A stretch of DNA of 64,000 bases from Ferrimonas balearica (GCF_019802085.1 NZ_JAHVHV010000001.1:248001-312000); one strand, 5' to 3'; positions 8,626 through 18,370 are shown, counted from the first letter of the stretch. Program-made: numbers and translations. Notes: generated by a model not told the origin, from the sequence alone.

Positions 8626-9588
8626 ATGTCCCAAAGCCTCAGACCCCGGGTCCTTCGCACCGGCTACATCGAAACCAAGGAGTGGGAGCTGCCCGACGTG
8701 GCCGAGCCCGACGCCGAGCTGCCGGACTCGGCGCTGCACCGGGTGGTGCAGCCCAAGCCGGAGCCGGAGGCCGAGGAGGCGGTGCCACCGCCGCCCACCC
8801 TGGAGGAGATCGAGCGGATCCGCGAGGATGCCTACCAGGACGGGTTCGCCGAGGGTAAGAGCGCCGGTGAAGCCAGGGGGCTGGAGGAGGGGCGCCTCAA
8901 GGGCGCCGAGCAGGGCCACGCCGAGGGCTACCAGCAGGGGCTGGAGCAGGGGCTGGCCCAGGGTCAATCGGAGATCCTAAGCCGCAGTGCCCAGTGGGAT
9001 GCCCTGCTCAACGAACTCATCACCCCGCTGGAGGCGGTGGACGAGCAGGTGGAGCGTGAGCTGGTTACGCTGGCGATGCGTCTGGCCCAGGCGGTGGTGC
9101 AGGTGGAGCTGACCACCTCCCCGGCGGCGGTGCTCGAAGCGCTGCGCCAGGGGATCAACGCTTTGCCCTCCCAGCGTCAACAGGTGGCGGTGCACGCCAG
9201 CGATCCGGATCTCAACCTCATTCGCGACACCTTCGGTCCCGAGGCCCTGGCTCAGCGCCAGTGGTCGCTGGTGACCGAACCCGGTCTGGCCCAGGGCTCC
9301 CTGACCATCAAGACCGAGCGCAGCGAAGTGCCGGTATTGGAGGAGGACCGCCTGCGCAAAGTGCTGGAGGGCTTTGCCCAGCGTCCCCGCGAAGCGGTGG
9401 ATGAGCCGGTTTACCCCCGCCAGGAGGTGGCCCCCGCCGCCGAGCCGCCCGCCCAAAATGCCAATGCCTCCGATTCGCCCCCAGGGGAGGCCGAGGCCAC
9501 CGGTGCCGACCCAGCGAAGACCGAGTCGGGCCCGGCCAGCGACCATCCGGACGCCCCCGCCAGCGGGGCGGATAAGCCCGACCCATGA
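8626..9588 (+). CDS. fliH: Flagellar export ATPase regulator FliH, with long C-terminal tail
   Basis: FliH forms the stator of the export ATPase FliI and links it to the C-ring. Residues 60-115 carry the family's GxxxG-type repeats (for example [14 protein letters not shown] and [14 protein letters not shown]), followed by the FliI-binding domain to about residue 255. At 320 residues it is longer than most FliH proteins: the last about 60 residues are a proline-, alanine-, glutamate- and serine-rich low-complexity tail. The tail is in frame, G+C-rich like the rest, and ends in an ATGA overlap with fliI, so it is not an obvious frameshift. Confidence 0.88.
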   Translation: MSQSLRPRVLRTGYIETKEWELPDVAEPDAELPDSALHRVVQPKPEPEAEEAVPPPPTLEEIERIREDAYQDGFAEGKSAGEARGLEEGRLKGAEQGHAEGYQQGLEQGLAQGQSEILSRSAQWDALLNELITPLEAVDEQVERELVTLAMRLAQAVVQVELTTSPAAVLEALRQGINALPSQRQQVAVHASDPDLNLIRDTFGPEALAQRQWSLVTEPGLAQGSLTIKTERSEVPVLEEDRLRKVLEGFAQRPREAVDEPVYPRQEVAPAAEPPAQNANASDSPPGEAEATGADPAKTESGPASDHPDAPASGADKPDP

Positions 9589-10925
9589 GTCTGCGCAGCC
9601 AGCGGCTGATCAGCCGGGTGCGCGGCTGGCAGAACAACGTCCAGAGCGTCGGCGCCGTGGCCTCCGGCCAACTGCTGCGAGTGGTGGGCCTGACCCTGGA
9701 AGCGGTGGGCTGCCGGGCCCCGGTAGGCTCCCTGTGCCAGATTGAAACCCTGGGCGGCCAACTGACCGCCGAGGTGGTGGGCTTTGACGATCAGGTGCTC
9801 TACCTGATGCCGGTGGAGGAGCTTAAGGGGGTGCTGCCCGGGGCCAAAGTCACGCCCCTGGGCCAACGCCAGGGCCTGGCGGTGGGGCCGGAGCTGCTGG
9901 GCCGGGTGCTCGACGGCAACGGCGCACCGCTGGATGGCCTGGGCCCCCTGGTCACCCGCCAAAAAGCCGCCCACCACGCCACCTTGCTCAACCCCATGGC
10001 CCGCCGGCCCATTCAGCAACCCATCGACGTCGGGGTGCGCACCATCAACGCCATGCTCACCGTCGGCCAGGGCCAGCGGATGGGCCTGTTTGCCGGCTCC
10101 GGGGTGGGCAAGTCGGTGCTGCTGGGGATGATGACCCGGGGCACCAACGCCGACGTCATCGTCGTCGGTCTGGTGGGGGAGCGGGGCCGGGAGGTGAAGG
10201 AGTTTATCGAGGAGATCCTGGGTCCCGAGGGTCGGGCCCGGGCCGTGGTGGTGGCCGCCCCGGCGGACAACAGCCCGCTGATGCGTCTGCGGGCCTGCGA
10301 AACCGCCACCCGCATCGCCGAGTATTTCCGCGACATGGGCAAGAACGTCCTGCTACTGATGGATTCCCTGACCCGCTACGCCCAGGCCCAACGGGAGATC
10401 GCCCTGGCCATCGGCGAGCCGCCGGCCACCAAAGGGTACCCGCCTTCGGTGTTCGCCAAGCTGCCGCAACTGGTGGAGCGGGCGGGTAACGGCGGCCCGG
10501 GGCAGGGCAGCATCACCGCCTTCTACACGGTGCTCACCGAGGGGGACGATCAGCAGGACCCCATCGCCGACGCGGCCCGGGCGATCCTCGACGGTCACGT
10601 GGTGCTCTCCCGGGCCCTGGCCGAGGCGGGCCACTACCCGGCCATCGACATCGAAAGCTCCATCAGCCGGGTGATGCCCATGGTCACCGAGCCGCTGCAC
10701 CTGGAGGCGTCTCAGCTGGTCAAGCAGCTCTGGTCCGCCTACCGACAGAACCAGGATCTTATCGCCATCGGCGCCTACAGCGCCGGCTCGGATCCCCAGC
10801 TGGATAGGGCGATCGCCCTGCAGCCGGCATTCAATGCCTTCCTGCGCCAGCCGATGAAAGCACCGGTGGACTACGAGCAGAGCCTGACTCAACTGGCCCG
10901 CCTCGCGGCCCAGTGCAAGGGCTAA
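9585..10925 (+). CDS. fliI: Flagellum-specific export ATPase FliI
   Basis: A 446-residue ATPase of the F1-beta-like family that powers or primes substrate entry into the flagellar export gate. Walker A AGSGVGKS is at 170-177 and Walker B NVLLLMD at 254-260, followed by the [11 protein letters not shown] motif. It starts within the fliH stop (ATGA). Length and motifs are complete, so it should be functional. Confidence 0.96.
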   Translation: MSLRSQRLISRVRGWQNNVQSVGAVASGQLLRVVGLTLEAVGCRAPVGSLCQIETLGGQLTAEVVGFDDQVLYLMPVEELKGVLPGAKVTPLGQRQGLAVGPELLGRVLDGNGAPLDGLGPLVTRQKAAHHATLLNPMARRPIQQPIDVGVRTINAMLTVGQGQRMGLFAGSGVGKSVLLGMMTRGTNADVIVVGLVGERGREVKEFIEEILGPEGRARAVVVAAPADNSPLMRLRACETATRIAEYFRDMGKNVLLLMDSLTRYAQAQREIALAIGEPPATKGYPPSVFAKLPQLVERAGNGGPGQGSITAFYTVLTEGDDQQDPIADAARAILDGHVVLSRALAEAGHYPAIDIESSISRVMPMVTEPLHLEASQLVKQLWSAYRQNQDLIAIGAYSAGSDPQLDRAIALQPAFNAFLRQPMKAPVDYEQSLTQLARLAAQCKG

Positions 10926-10931
10926 CCGGTT

Positions 10932-11372
10932 ATGAGTGACCCGAAGCAATTGGCCCGGGTGCTGGAGCTGGCGGACAAGGCCCTGGAGGAGGCGGCCTTG
11001 AACCTGCGCAGCGCCAACTCCGCGGTGCAGGCGCTCAAGCAGCAGCTCTCTCAGCTGCAAAACTACCGCTGGGACTACGTCAAACAGGCCCAGCAGCAAG
11101 CGGGCACCACCCTGCAGGCTTCCCACTACCAGCAGTACCACCACTTTATCGCCAAGCTGGACGCCGCCATCACCCAGCACAACAGCAAGCTGCGCCAGGC
11201 CGAAGCCGCCGCCGAACAGCGCCAGGGGCTCTGGCAGCAGGCCCACCAGCGCCAGCAGGCGATCGCCCTGCTGATCGACAAGGCCAAGCGGGCCCAGCAG
11301 AGCCGTCAGGAACAGCGTCAGCAGCGAGAACTGGACGAGTTTGCCCTGCAGCAGTTTGTCCGCCGCCGTTAA
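10932..11372 (+). CDS. fliJ: Flagellar export chaperone/stalk protein FliJ
   Basis: A 146-residue protein predicted to be almost entirely a two-helix coiled coil, rich in Q, A, L and K. FliJ sits in the FliI hexamer like the gamma subunit of F1-ATPase and escorts chaperones. It lies 6 bases after fliI and ends the fliE operon just before a sigma-54 site. The sequence itself is low in distinctive motifs; size, helicity and position carry the call. Confidence 0.87.
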   Translation: MSDPKQLARVLELADKALEEAALNLRSANSAVQALKQQLSQLQNYRWDYVKQAQQQAGTTLQASHYQQYHHFIAKLDAAITQHNSKLRQAEAAAEQRQGLWQQAHQRQQAIALLIDKAKRAQQSRQEQRQQRELDEFALQQFVRRR

Positions 11373-11381
11373 TTCGGAGTT

Positions 11382-11397
11382 TGGCCTGATTCTTGCT
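11382..11397 (+). promoter_or_regulatory. Sigma-54 promoter for the fliK operon
   Basis: TGGCCTGATTCTTGCT has GG-N10-GC spacing and a perfect TTGCT -12 element, in the short gap after fliJ. Transcription would begin near base 11408, which lies downstream of the GTG at 11403 and therefore argues for one of the later fliK starts. Confidence 0.7.
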
Positions 11398-11435
11398 GCT
11401 TTGTGACCATTGCGAACGCTTTGACACAGGCTGCC

Positions 11436-12926
11436 ATGTCCCAACTGCCCATGACGCCCGCCGCGGGCCACCCCCTGCTCAAGCCCGGCCCCAGTGCCGA
11501 GCCCGGGGCCTTCCGGTCGGCGAGCCAAACCCTCACGCCCAACGCTCAGGCCCAGGAGGGGTTTTCCGATCTGGTGGCGGACGCCCAACAGCGCCAGTTG
11601 AGCCCGGTCGCCCCCGGCAGCGACAAGGCCCCGGGCGCCGGGGTTTTGACGCCCAAGGGGCGTCGAGGCGAGAGCGAGGTGGCCCTGGTGGGCGGACAGT
11701 CCCCGGTGACGGCGCCCGAGCCGCGCCTGCCCGGCGAGCCGCAAGGCGAGGCGCGGATCCAGCCGGTATTGCCGGCCCCGGATGGCGCCACCGAGGTGAC
11801 CGTCGCACCCCCGCCCGAGGATGGCACCCCGCCTGCCGAGGCGACCCCACAGGAGACGACGCCAGGGCGGCAACAAGTTGCCACCCCGGTGGCGCAGGAG
11901 AGGGCCACGCCCGCCCTGCCTATCGATCAGGAGATGACCACGCCACTGAACCCCAAGCCGGACAATGGGGGAAGCAGTGCACCGGAGGCGACCGCTACGG
12001 ACGAGTCCGGTGAAGCCCTGTTGGCCCAGCTGCAGGCGGTCAACCACGCCAAGCAGCAGCTCGATGACAAGCCCCGCCAACCGGGCCCGTCGGTGAAAAG
12101 CACCGCGGAGCCGGCCTCTGTCCTGACCGTACAGACGCTGCCGAATATTGGTGAAGCGAGCACTCACACGCCGCCTGGGGCACTGGATGCTGAGGGGCGC
12201 CCTCTGGCCGCAACAACGGTGTTGAGCCCCGCAGCGCCCACGGTGAGCGCCGCCATGAGCGCCTCCCCGGTCAAGGCCGGTGGGCCTGAAGGGGTGGGCC
12301 GCAGCGCCTTGGTGGGGACCAGCGCGCCCCTGGGGCGGACCCAGCTAACGTCCACCGAACCCCTGACTTCACCGGTGCCCACGTCGGCCGAGTTGGCGGA
12401 TCCCTTGCTGGATGGACACCTGGAGCTGGAACCGGAGGCCCAGCGTCCGCTGGGGGCGGAGACGGTGCACCGGCCGCACCTGCAGCGGGCCGGAGTGGCC
12501 CAGGCGGCGGAGTTGGCCCTGACCCGGCAGCCGGTGGCGGCGGATCGTCTGGCCCCGGAGCTGCGCGAGCGTCTGGCGGTGATGATCAACAGCGAGCGGA
12601 TGAGCGCCGAGTTGCGCCTGGACCCGCCGGAGCTGGGGGCCTTGCAGGTGCGCATTCAGATGCAGGGGGATCAGGCCCAGGTGCAGATCCAGACTCAGAA
12701 CCCCCAGGCCCGGGACCTGCTGGAGCAGGCCCTGCCCAGGCTGCGGGAGATGCTGGAGGGGCAGGGGATCCAGCTGGCGGACGCCAACGTCTCCCAGGGG
12801 GGCGGTGAAGGAGCACACACCGGCGGTGACGGCAGTGACGGCGGCGAGCATGCCGAGGAGGAGGGGCAGATCGCCCACTTGGTGAGCAACCGTAACCGCG
12901 ACGGTGGCATTGATTTCTACGCCTGA
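11436..12926 (+). CDS. fliK: Hook-length control protein FliK
   Basis: A protein of about 496 residues that measures hook length and, through its C-terminal domain, tells FlhB to switch export from hook to filament subunits. The long N-terminal part is a proline-, alanine- and threonine-rich ruler. The C-terminal hook-control domain carries the family pattern LRLDPPELGALQVRI and continues to about residue 460. A frame extension to GTG 11403 exists but lies upstream of the predicted start of transcription; ATG 11436, with AGG five bases upstream, is preferred and ATG 11451 is an alternative. It leads the fliKLMNOPQR-flhB run. Confidence 0.85.
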   Translation: MSQLPMTPAAGHPLLKPGPSAEPGAFRSASQTLTPNAQAQEGFSDLVADAQQRQLSPVAPGSDKAPGAGVLTPKGRRGESEVALVGGQSPVTAPEPRLPGEPQGEARIQPVLPAPDGATEVTVAPPPEDGTPPAEATPQETTPGRQQVATPVAQERATPALPIDQEMTTPLNPKPDNGGSSAPEATATDESGEALLAQLQAVNHAKQQLDDKPRQPGPSVKSTAEPASVLTVQTLPNIGEASTHTPPGALDAEGRPLAATTVLSPAAPTVSAAMSASPVKAGGPEGVGRSALVGTSAPLGRTQLTSTEPLTSPVPTSAELADPLLDGHLELEPEAQRPLGAETVHRPHLQRAGVAQAAELALTRQPVAADRLAPELRERLAVMINSERMSAELRLDPPELGALQVRIQMQGDQAQVQIQTQNPQARDLLEQALPRLREMLEGQGIQLADANVSQGGGEGAHTGGDGSDGGEHAEEEGQIAHLVSNRNRDGGIDFYA

Positions 12927-12987
12927 GAACCGCTGTGATAACCTAGCGGCCGCAGGCAAGTAACGGATTTAAATTTGGGCAGAAAAG

Positions 12988-13503
12988 ATGGCAGATGACA
13001 GCCTTAAAGTGGATGTGAGTGCCGGCTCGACCAAGGGACGGTTGCGCTGGGCTCTGGTGGCCGGTGGCGGTGTGCTGCTGTTGCTGGCCGGGGTCTTTGC
13101 CATGGTCTCCCTGTTGGGGGGCAACGATGAAGCCGGCGATCCCAATACCGCCGCCGTGCAGAGCACCCCGGAATTGGAGAAGGGCAACGCATTGTACGTG
13201 CCCATGCCACGCCCCTTCCTGTTCAACCTGCCCGGCCCGGACCGCACCTTCCTGGTCCAGATCAAGGTGCAGTTGCAGGTGCGGGGTACCGACGCCCAGA
13301 GCGCGGCTCGCAAGCACATCCCCCTGATTGAGGACACCCTGCTCACCACCTTCAGCGCCGCCGAGGTGGATCAGCTGAAGAGCAAGGAGGGCAAGGAGGA
13401 GCTGCGCACCCAGGCGTTGCTCAACGTGCAGAATGCCCTGCAGTCCATCACCGGCCAGACCCAGATCGAGCGGGTACTGTTCACCGGCTTCGTGATGCAA
13501 TAG
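12988..13503 (+). CDS. fliL: Flagellar basal-body associated protein FliL
   Basis: A 171-residue single-pass inner-membrane protein. Residues 18-42 form the membrane segment after a short basic cytoplasmic tail; the rest is the periplasmic FliL domain that surrounds stator units and supports torque. The domain has the typical PRPFLFNLPG and LVQIKVQLQV stretches. A 61-base gap separates it from fliK; I see no extra promoter there. It is followed 8 bases later by fliM. Confidence 0.92.
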   Translation: MADDSLKVDVSAGSTKGRLRWALVAGGGVLLLLAGVFAMVSLLGGNDEAGDPNTAAVQSTPELEKGNALYVPMPRPFLFNLPGPDRTFLVQIKVQLQVRGTDAQSAARKHIPLIEDTLLTTFSAAEVDQLKSKEGKEELRTQALLNVQNALQSITGQTQIERVLFTGFVMQ

Positions 13504-13511
13504 GGGGCCCG

Positions 13512-14570
13512 ATGAGTGATCTGCTGAGTCAAGACGAGATCGATGCCCTGCTCCACGGGGTGGACGAGGTCGAAGAGGAGCACCTGGAGGGCGACAACGA
13601 CGGCGCCACCATCTACGACTTCACCTCCCAGGACCGCATCGTTCGCGGGCGCATGCCCACTTTGGAGCTGGTCAACGAGCGCTTTGCCCGTCACCTTCGG
13701 ATCAGCCTGTTCAACATGATGCGCCGCAACGCCGAGGTCTCCATCAACGGCGTGCAGATGGTCAAATTCGGCGAGTACGTCCACACCCTGTTCGTGCCCA
13801 CCAGCCTCAACATGGTGCGCTTCCGTCCGCTCAAGGGCACCGGCCTCATCACCATGGAAGCCCGCCTGGTGTTCATCCTGGTGGACAACTTCTTCGGCGG
13901 CGACGGCCGTTTCCAGGCCAAGATCGAGGGCCGGGAGTTTACCCCCACCGAGCGGCGCATCATCCAGCTGCTGCTCAAGACGGTGTTCGAGGACTACAAG
14001 GAGTCCTGGGCCCCGGTGATGGACGTGGAGTTCGAATACCTGGACTCCGAGGTGAACCCCGCCATGGCCAACATCGTCAGCCCCACCGAGGTGGTGGTGG
14101 TCTCCTCCTTCCACATCGAGCTGGACGGCGGGGGCGGCGATTTCCACATCACCTTGCCCTATTCGATGATCGAGCCCATCCGCGAGCTGCTGGACGCCGG
14201 GGTGCAGAGCGACAAGCAGGACACCGACATGCGCTGGGCCAAGGCGCTGCAGGACGAGATCATGGATGTGCCGGTGGACGTCTCCACCACCTTGCTGGAG
14301 CAGGAGCTCTCGCTTCGGGACATCATGGAGATGCAGGCCGGCGACATCATCCCGGTGGAGATGCCGGAGCACCTGCTGGTGCGGGTGGAGGACCTGCCCA
14401 CCTTCCGGGGCAAGTTGGGGCGCAGCGGTGACAACGTGGCGGTGCGCATCGAAGAGCGCATCCCCCGGCCCAAGTCCTACAAGAACGAACTGCAACTGAT
14501 TAACCGTCACGGCGCGGTGGCGCTGGAGCCCGAGGTCACCATCGATGGCCTCGACGACAACCAAGAGTGA
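13512..14570 (+). CDS. fliM: Flagellar motor switch protein FliM
   Basis: A 352-residue C-ring protein that receives phosphorylated CheY and reverses the motor. The N-terminal CheY-binding peptide LLSQDEIDALLHG (residues 4-16) is intact. The central CheC-like domain carries the GGDGRF and EFTPTERRI stretches, and the C-terminal surface-presentation domain follows from about residue 250 (for contact with FliN). Operon position between fliL and fliN is canonical. Confidence 0.96.
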   Translation: MSDLLSQDEIDALLHGVDEVEEEHLEGDNDGATIYDFTSQDRIVRGRMPTLELVNERFARHLRISLFNMMRRNAEVSINGVQMVKFGEYVHTLFVPTSLNMVRFRPLKGTGLITMEARLVFILVDNFFGGDGRFQAKIEGREFTPTERRIIQLLLKTVFEDYKESWAPVMDVEFEYLDSEVNPAMANIVSPTEVVVVSSFHIELDGGGGDFHITLPYSMIEPIRELLDAGVQSDKQDTDMRWAKALQDEIMDVPVDVSTTLLEQELSLRDIMEMQAGDIIPVEMPEHLLVRVEDLPTFRGKLGRSGDNVAVRIEERIPRPKSYKNELQLINRHGAVALEPEVTIDGLDDNQE

Positions 14571-14581
14571 GAAGCTGAACG

Positions 14582-14971
14582 ATGATCGACGATCAGGACC
14601 CTAAGGACCAGGATCTGCTGGCGGACGACTGGGCCGCGGCACTGGAGGAGCAGGCCGAGACCGTGGAGCTGGAGCAGTTCGACGCGCCCGGCCTGAGCGA
14701 TGGCGAGCAGCAGCGCAAACTGGACGCCATCCTGGACATTCCGGTCACCATCTCCATGGAGGTGGGTCGCAGCCAGATCAGCATCCGCAACCTGCTGCAG
14801 CTCAACCAGGGCTCGGTGGTGGAGCTCGACCGGGTGGCCGGTGAGCCCCTGGACGTGATGGTCAACGGCACCCTGGTGGCCCACGGCGAGGTGGTGGTGG
14901 TGAACGACAAGTTCGGCATCCGCCTGACCGACGTCATCAGCCAGACCGAACGGATCAAGAAACTGCGATGA
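14582..14971 (+). CDS. fliN: Flagellar motor switch protein FliN
   Basis: A 129-residue C-ring protein. An acidic N-terminal stretch (about residues 1-45) precedes the surface-presentation domain, with the family signature ILDIPVTISMEVGRS and LLQLNQGSVVELDRVAGEPLD. FliN forms the base of the switch and docks FliH-FliI. The stop overlaps the fliO start by four bases. Confidence 0.95.
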   Translation: MIDDQDPKDQDLLADDWAAALEEQAETVELEQFDAPGLSDGEQQRKLDAILDIPVTISMEVGRSQISIRNLLQLNQGSVVELDRVAGEPLDVMVNGTLVAHGEVVVVNDKFGIRLTDVISQTERIKKLR

Positions 14972-15348
14972 GAGCCCTGTTGTTGTTGGCCCTGCCCGCC
15001 ATGCCCCTGTGGGCCGCGGAGCCGGCCGGGGCGAGCTCCAGCGACCAGATGGCCACCATGGTGGCCAGTTTGCTGGGGGTGGTGGCCCTGATTGTGGTGC
15101 TGGCGATGATGGCCCGGCGGTTCAACCTGCCCACCCCCATGGGAGGGCAGATGAAAACCGTGGCCATGATGCCGGTGGGCGCCAAGGAGCGGGTGGCGGT
15201 GATCCAGGTGGGGGAGCAGCAGTACCTGGTGGGGATCACCAGCCAGAACATTGCCCTGCTGGACAAGCTGGAGACCCCGCTGGACAGCAGCGCCGCGCCG
15301 CAATTTGCCTCGGTGCTGGCCAAGTTCAACAAGAAACGGGAGTCCTGA
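14968..15348 (+). CDS. fliO: Flagellar export assembly protein FliO
   Basis: A 126-residue small membrane protein. The N-terminus ([16 protein letters not shown]) looks like a signal sequence and a second hydrophobic segment (about residues 30-48) anchors it in the inner membrane. FliO helps the FliP ring assemble. The cytoplasmic remainder has the family's [22 protein letters not shown] pattern. It starts in the fliN stop (ATGA) and ends two bases before fliP. Confidence 0.9.
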   Translation: MRALLLLALPAMPLWAAEPAGASSSDQMATMVASLLGVVALIVVLAMMARRFNLPTPMGGQMKTVAMMPVGAKERVAVIQVGEQQYLVGITSQNIALLDKLETPLDSSAAPQFASVLAKFNKKRES

Positions 15349-15349
15349 C

Positions 15350-16093
15350 GTGCGACCCCTGTTGATTGTGCTGCTGGCGTTGCTGCCCGGCCTGGCCTGT
15401 GCCGACCCGGGGATCCCGGCGATCACCCTGACCACCGGCCCGGACGGCACCCAGGAGTACAGCGTCAGCCTGCAGATCCTGGCGCTGATGACGGCGCTGA
15501 CCTTCCTGCCGGCCATGGTGATCCTGATGACCAGTTTCACCCGCATCATCGTGGTGCTGGCGATCCTGCGTCAGGCCCTGGGTCTGCAGCAGACCCCCTC
15601 CAACCAGGTATTGCTGGGGATCGCCCTGTTCCTGTCGCTGTTCATCATGACCCCGGTGCTGGATCGGGTCTACGAGGACGCCCTGGTGCCCTACATGGGG
15701 GAGCAGATCGGCGCCATGGAGGCGCTGGAGCGAGCCAAGGCCCCGGTCAAGGACTTCATGCTTTCCCAGACCCGCATCACCGACATCAACACCTTTGTGG
15801 AGATCAGCGGCCGCACCGACATCGCCTCGGTGGAGGAGGTACCCATGACGGTGCTGATCCCCGCCTTTGTCACCTCGGAACTCAAAACCGCCTTCCAGAT
15901 CGGCTTTATGCTGTTCGTGCCCTTCCTGGTGATCGATCTGGTGGTGGCCTCGGTGCTGATGGCCATGGGGATGATGATGCTGTCGCCGATGATCGTCTCA
16001 CTGCCCTTTAAGATCATGCTGTTCGTGCTGGTGGACGGCTGGAACCTGGTGATGGGCACCCTGGCCACCAGCTTTGGCCTGGGGGGCCCATGA
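15350..16093 (+). CDS. fliP: Flagellar export gate protein FliP
   Basis: A 247-residue membrane protein forming, with FliQ and FliR, the helical export gate. Start is GTG 15350 with a GGGAG site 5 bases upstream; it yields a proper cleavable signal sequence ([18 protein letters not shown]). Conserved FliP segments are evident: [28 protein letters not shown] and the C-terminal hydrophobic helices. Upstream in-frame starts lie inside fliO and are not needed. It overlaps fliQ by four bases. Confidence 0.94.
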   Translation: MRPLLIVLLALLPGLACADPGIPAITLTTGPDGTQEYSVSLQILALMTALTFLPAMVILMTSFTRIIVVLAILRQALGLQQTPSNQVLLGIALFLSLFIMTPVLDRVYEDALVPYMGEQIGAMEALERAKAPVKDFMLSQTRITDINTFVEISGRTDIASVEEVPMTVLIPAFVTSELKTAFQIGFMLFVPFLVIDLVVASVLMAMGMMMLSPMIVSLPFKIMLFVLVDGWNLVMGTLATSFGLGGP

Positions 16094-16359
16094 CCCCGGA
16101 GGCCTTTGTCGACATCTTCCGCCATGCTCTCCAGGTGATCGTGATCCTGGTGAGCGCCATCATCCTGCCGGGCCTGCTGGTGGGCCTGGTGGTGGCGGTG
16201 TTCCAGGCCGCCACCTCCATCAACGAGCAGACCCTCTCCTTCCTGCCCCGCCTGCTGGTCACCCTGGTGACCATGATGACCCTGGGCCACTGGCTGGTGC
16301 AGACCCTGATGGAGCTGATGTACGACATGGTGGATCTCATTCCCCAGATGGTGGGCTGA
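16090..16359 (+). CDS. fliQ: Flagellar export gate protein FliQ
   Basis: An 89-residue protein with two membrane helices separated by a short polar loop ([16 protein letters not shown]). FliQ subunits wrap around the FliP-FliR core of the export gate. Length and pattern are exactly those of the family. Its first and last bases overlap fliP and fliR respectively. Confidence 0.95.
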   Translation: MTPEAFVDIFRHALQVIVILVSAIILPGLLVGLVVAVFQAATSINEQTLSFLPRLLVTLVTMMTLGHWLVQTLMELMYDMVDLIPQMVG

Positions 16360-17144
16360 TGGAGTACCCGCTGCCCGTCATCTTCGACTGGCTGCGCAGC
16401 GTGCTCTGGCCGCTGTTTCGCATCGGCGCCATGCTGATGGTGATGGTCACCGTGGGGGGCAGCTCGGTGCCCGCCCGAGTGCGCCTGCTGCTGTCGGTGA
16501 TGATCACCGCCGCGGTGGCCCCCATACTGCCGCCGCCCCCGGCGGTGGATCTGCTGAGCGCCGAAGGGCTGCTCATCTCCGCCCAGCAGGTGCTCATTGG
16601 CATCGCCATCGGTTTCGTCTCTGTACTGGTGCTCAACACCTTCGTCCTGGCCGGCCAGATCATCGGCATGCAGACCTCCCTGGGCTTCGCCTCCATGGTG
16701 GATCCCAGCAACGGCCAGCAGGTGCCCCTGGTGGGGCAGTTTTTCCTACTGCTCAGCACCCTGTTGTTCTTCGGCGTGGACGGTCATCTGCTGATGATCC
16801 GCATGCTGGTGGCCAGCTTCGAAACCCTGCCCATCGGCGAGGGACTGACCCCGGCGGGACTGGACGCCATCGTCAAATTCGGCGGCCTGATGTTCGCCAG
16901 CGCCCTGACCCTGGCCCTCTCCGCCGCCACCGCGCTGCTGCTGATCAACTTCTCCTTCGGGGTGATGACCCGGGCGGCGCCCCAGCTCAACATCTTCGCC
17001 ATCGGCTTCCCCATCACCATGCTGTCGGGGCTGCTGATCCTCTGGCTGACCCTGGGGGGGATCCTGCCCCATTTCTACAGCGTCTGGGGCGAAGGCCAGG
17101 TGCTGATCTGTGACCTGCTCAAACTGGACTGCGAGGCGCCCTGA
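16359..17144 (+). CDS. fliR: Flagellar export gate protein FliR
   Basis: A 261-residue, multi-helix membrane protein that completes the FliPQR gate. ATG 16359 overlaps the fliQ stop by one base and gives the standard N-terminus; a longer upstream frame inside fliQ is not used. Family segments GMQTSLGFASMVDPSNGQ and FFGVDGHLLMIRML are present. The end shares one base with flhB, so translation is probably coupled. Confidence 0.95.
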   Translation: MEYPLPVIFDWLRSVLWPLFRIGAMLMVMVTVGGSSVPARVRLLLSVMITAAVAPILPPPPAVDLLSAEGLLISAQQVLIGIAIGFVSVLVLNTFVLAGQIIGMQTSLGFASMVDPSNGQQVPLVGQFFLLLSTLLFFGVDGHLLMIRMLVASFETLPIGEGLTPAGLDAIVKFGGLMFASALTLALSAATALLLINFSFGVMTRAAPQLNIFAIGFPITMLSGLLILWLTLGGILPHFYSVWGEGQVLICDLLKLDCEAP

Positions 17145-18289
17145 TGGCGGAGAACGACAGCAGCCAGGAACGCACAGAAGAGGCGACCCCCCGAAGGCGC
17201 CAGCAGGCCCGGGACAAGGGCCAGGTCCCCCGATCCAAGGAGCTGGGCACCGCCTCCGTGCTGGTGGCGGCGGCCGCCTGCATGCTGATGCTGGGGGCAC
17301 AGATCGGCGAAGCGATGCTGCAGGTGGCGCGCAATCAGTTTGAGCTCTCCCGGGCTGAGGCCTTTGATCTTGGGCAGATCAGCCTGCTGTTCGGTCGGGT
17401 GTTGACCGAGCTGATGTTCCCGGTGCTGGGTTTCGTGCTGGTGCTCTTTATTGCCGCCTTTCTCGGCAACATCGGCCTGGGGGGGATGAGCTTCAGCTGG
17501 CAGGCCGCCGCCCCCAAGGCCTCCAAGCTGAGCCCCCTGAACGGTTTTAAGCGGATGTTCGGGGTTCAGGCCCTGGTGGAGCTGGTCAAGTCCATCGCCA
17601 AGTTCTCGGTCATCGCCCTGGTGGCCTGGTTCCTGTTGAGCCTTAACTTCGACGAGATCCTGCAGCTGTCCCGGGGCAACCCCGAGGGGGCGGTGCGCGA
17701 TGCCCTGGTGCTGCTGCTCAAACTCTTTGTCCTGCTCTGCTCCTCGCTGCTGCTCATCGTGGTGATCGACGCCCCCTACCAGCTGTGGAACCACAACAAG
17801 CAGCTGAAGATGACCAAGCAGGAGGTCAAGGACGAGTACAAGGAGACCGAGGGCAAACCGGAGGTGAAGGGCAAGATCCGTCAGTTGCAGCGGGAGATGG
17901 CCCAGCGGCGGATGATGGCAGAGGTGCCCAAGGCCGACGTGGTGGTGGTCAACCCCACCCACTACTCGGTGGCCCTGCGCTACGACAAGACCCAGTCCAA
18001 TGCGCCCTTGCTGGTGGCTAAGGGCACCGATGAAATCGCGTTGAAAATCAGAGAAATTGCGCGCGAGCATGAGGTACCCGTGGTATCCTCACCGGCACTG
18101 GCTCGGGCGGTGTACTACTCCACCAAGCTGGACAAACCCATCCCGGAGGGGCTGTTTACCGCGGTGGCGCAGATCCTGGCCTACGTCTACCAGCTCAAGC
18201 AGTTCCAGACCGGGCGGGGACGTCGCCCCATCCCTCTGCCGTCCGAGCTGCCCATCCCCGAGGAGTTGCGCGCGGACCAGCGGGAGTAA
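17144..18289 (+). CDS. flhB: Flagellar export switch protein FlhB
   Basis: A 381-residue protein with four membrane segments in the first 215 residues and a cytoplasmic switch domain. The autocleavage motif NPTH is at 270-273; cleavage between N270 and P271 allows the change from rod/hook to filament substrates under FliK control. The N-terminus shows the family's ERTEEATPRRRQQARDKGQVPRS pattern in part. It is the last gene before the sigma-54 site for flhA. A second, domain-only FlhB-like gene lies at 30824. Confidence 0.96.
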   Translation: MAENDSSQERTEEATPRRRQQARDKGQVPRSKELGTASVLVAAAACMLMLGAQIGEAMLQVARNQFELSRAEAFDLGQISLLFGRVLTELMFPVLGFVLVLFIAAFLGNIGLGGMSFSWQAAAPKASKLSPLNGFKRMFGVQALVELVKSIAKFSVIALVAWFLLSLNFDEILQLSRGNPEGAVRDALVLLLKLFVLLCSSLLLIVVIDAPYQLWNHNKQLKMTKQEVKDEYKETEGKPEVKGKIRQLQREMAQRRMMAEVPKADVVVVNPTHYSVALRYDKTQSNAPLLVAKGTDEIALKIREIAREHEVPVVSSPALARAVYYSTKLDKPIPEGLFTAVAQILAYVYQLKQFQTGRGRRPIPLPSELPIPEELRADQRE

Positions 18290-18321
18290 CGGCGCAAACC
18301 CTTGCCCTCTGCTGGAACAGA

Positions 18322-18337
18322 TGGCGCGCTAATTGCA
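18322..18337 (+). promoter_or_regulatory. Sigma-54 promoter for the flhA operon
   Basis: TGGCGCGCTAATTGCA has GG-N10-GC spacing with a perfect TTGCA -12 element, in the 81-base gap between flhB and flhA. Transcription would begin near 18348, so flhA must start later, at ATG 18371. This promoter should also supply FlhF, FlhG, FliA and possibly the chemotaxis genes. Confidence 0.78.
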
Positions 18338-18370
18338 GACACCCTCAGGACGTCAATCATCAGTCGCAGC

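Noticed and set aside
18302-18370. N-terminal extension of flhA
   Set aside because: It covers the sigma-54 promoter and lies upstream of the expected transcript start.
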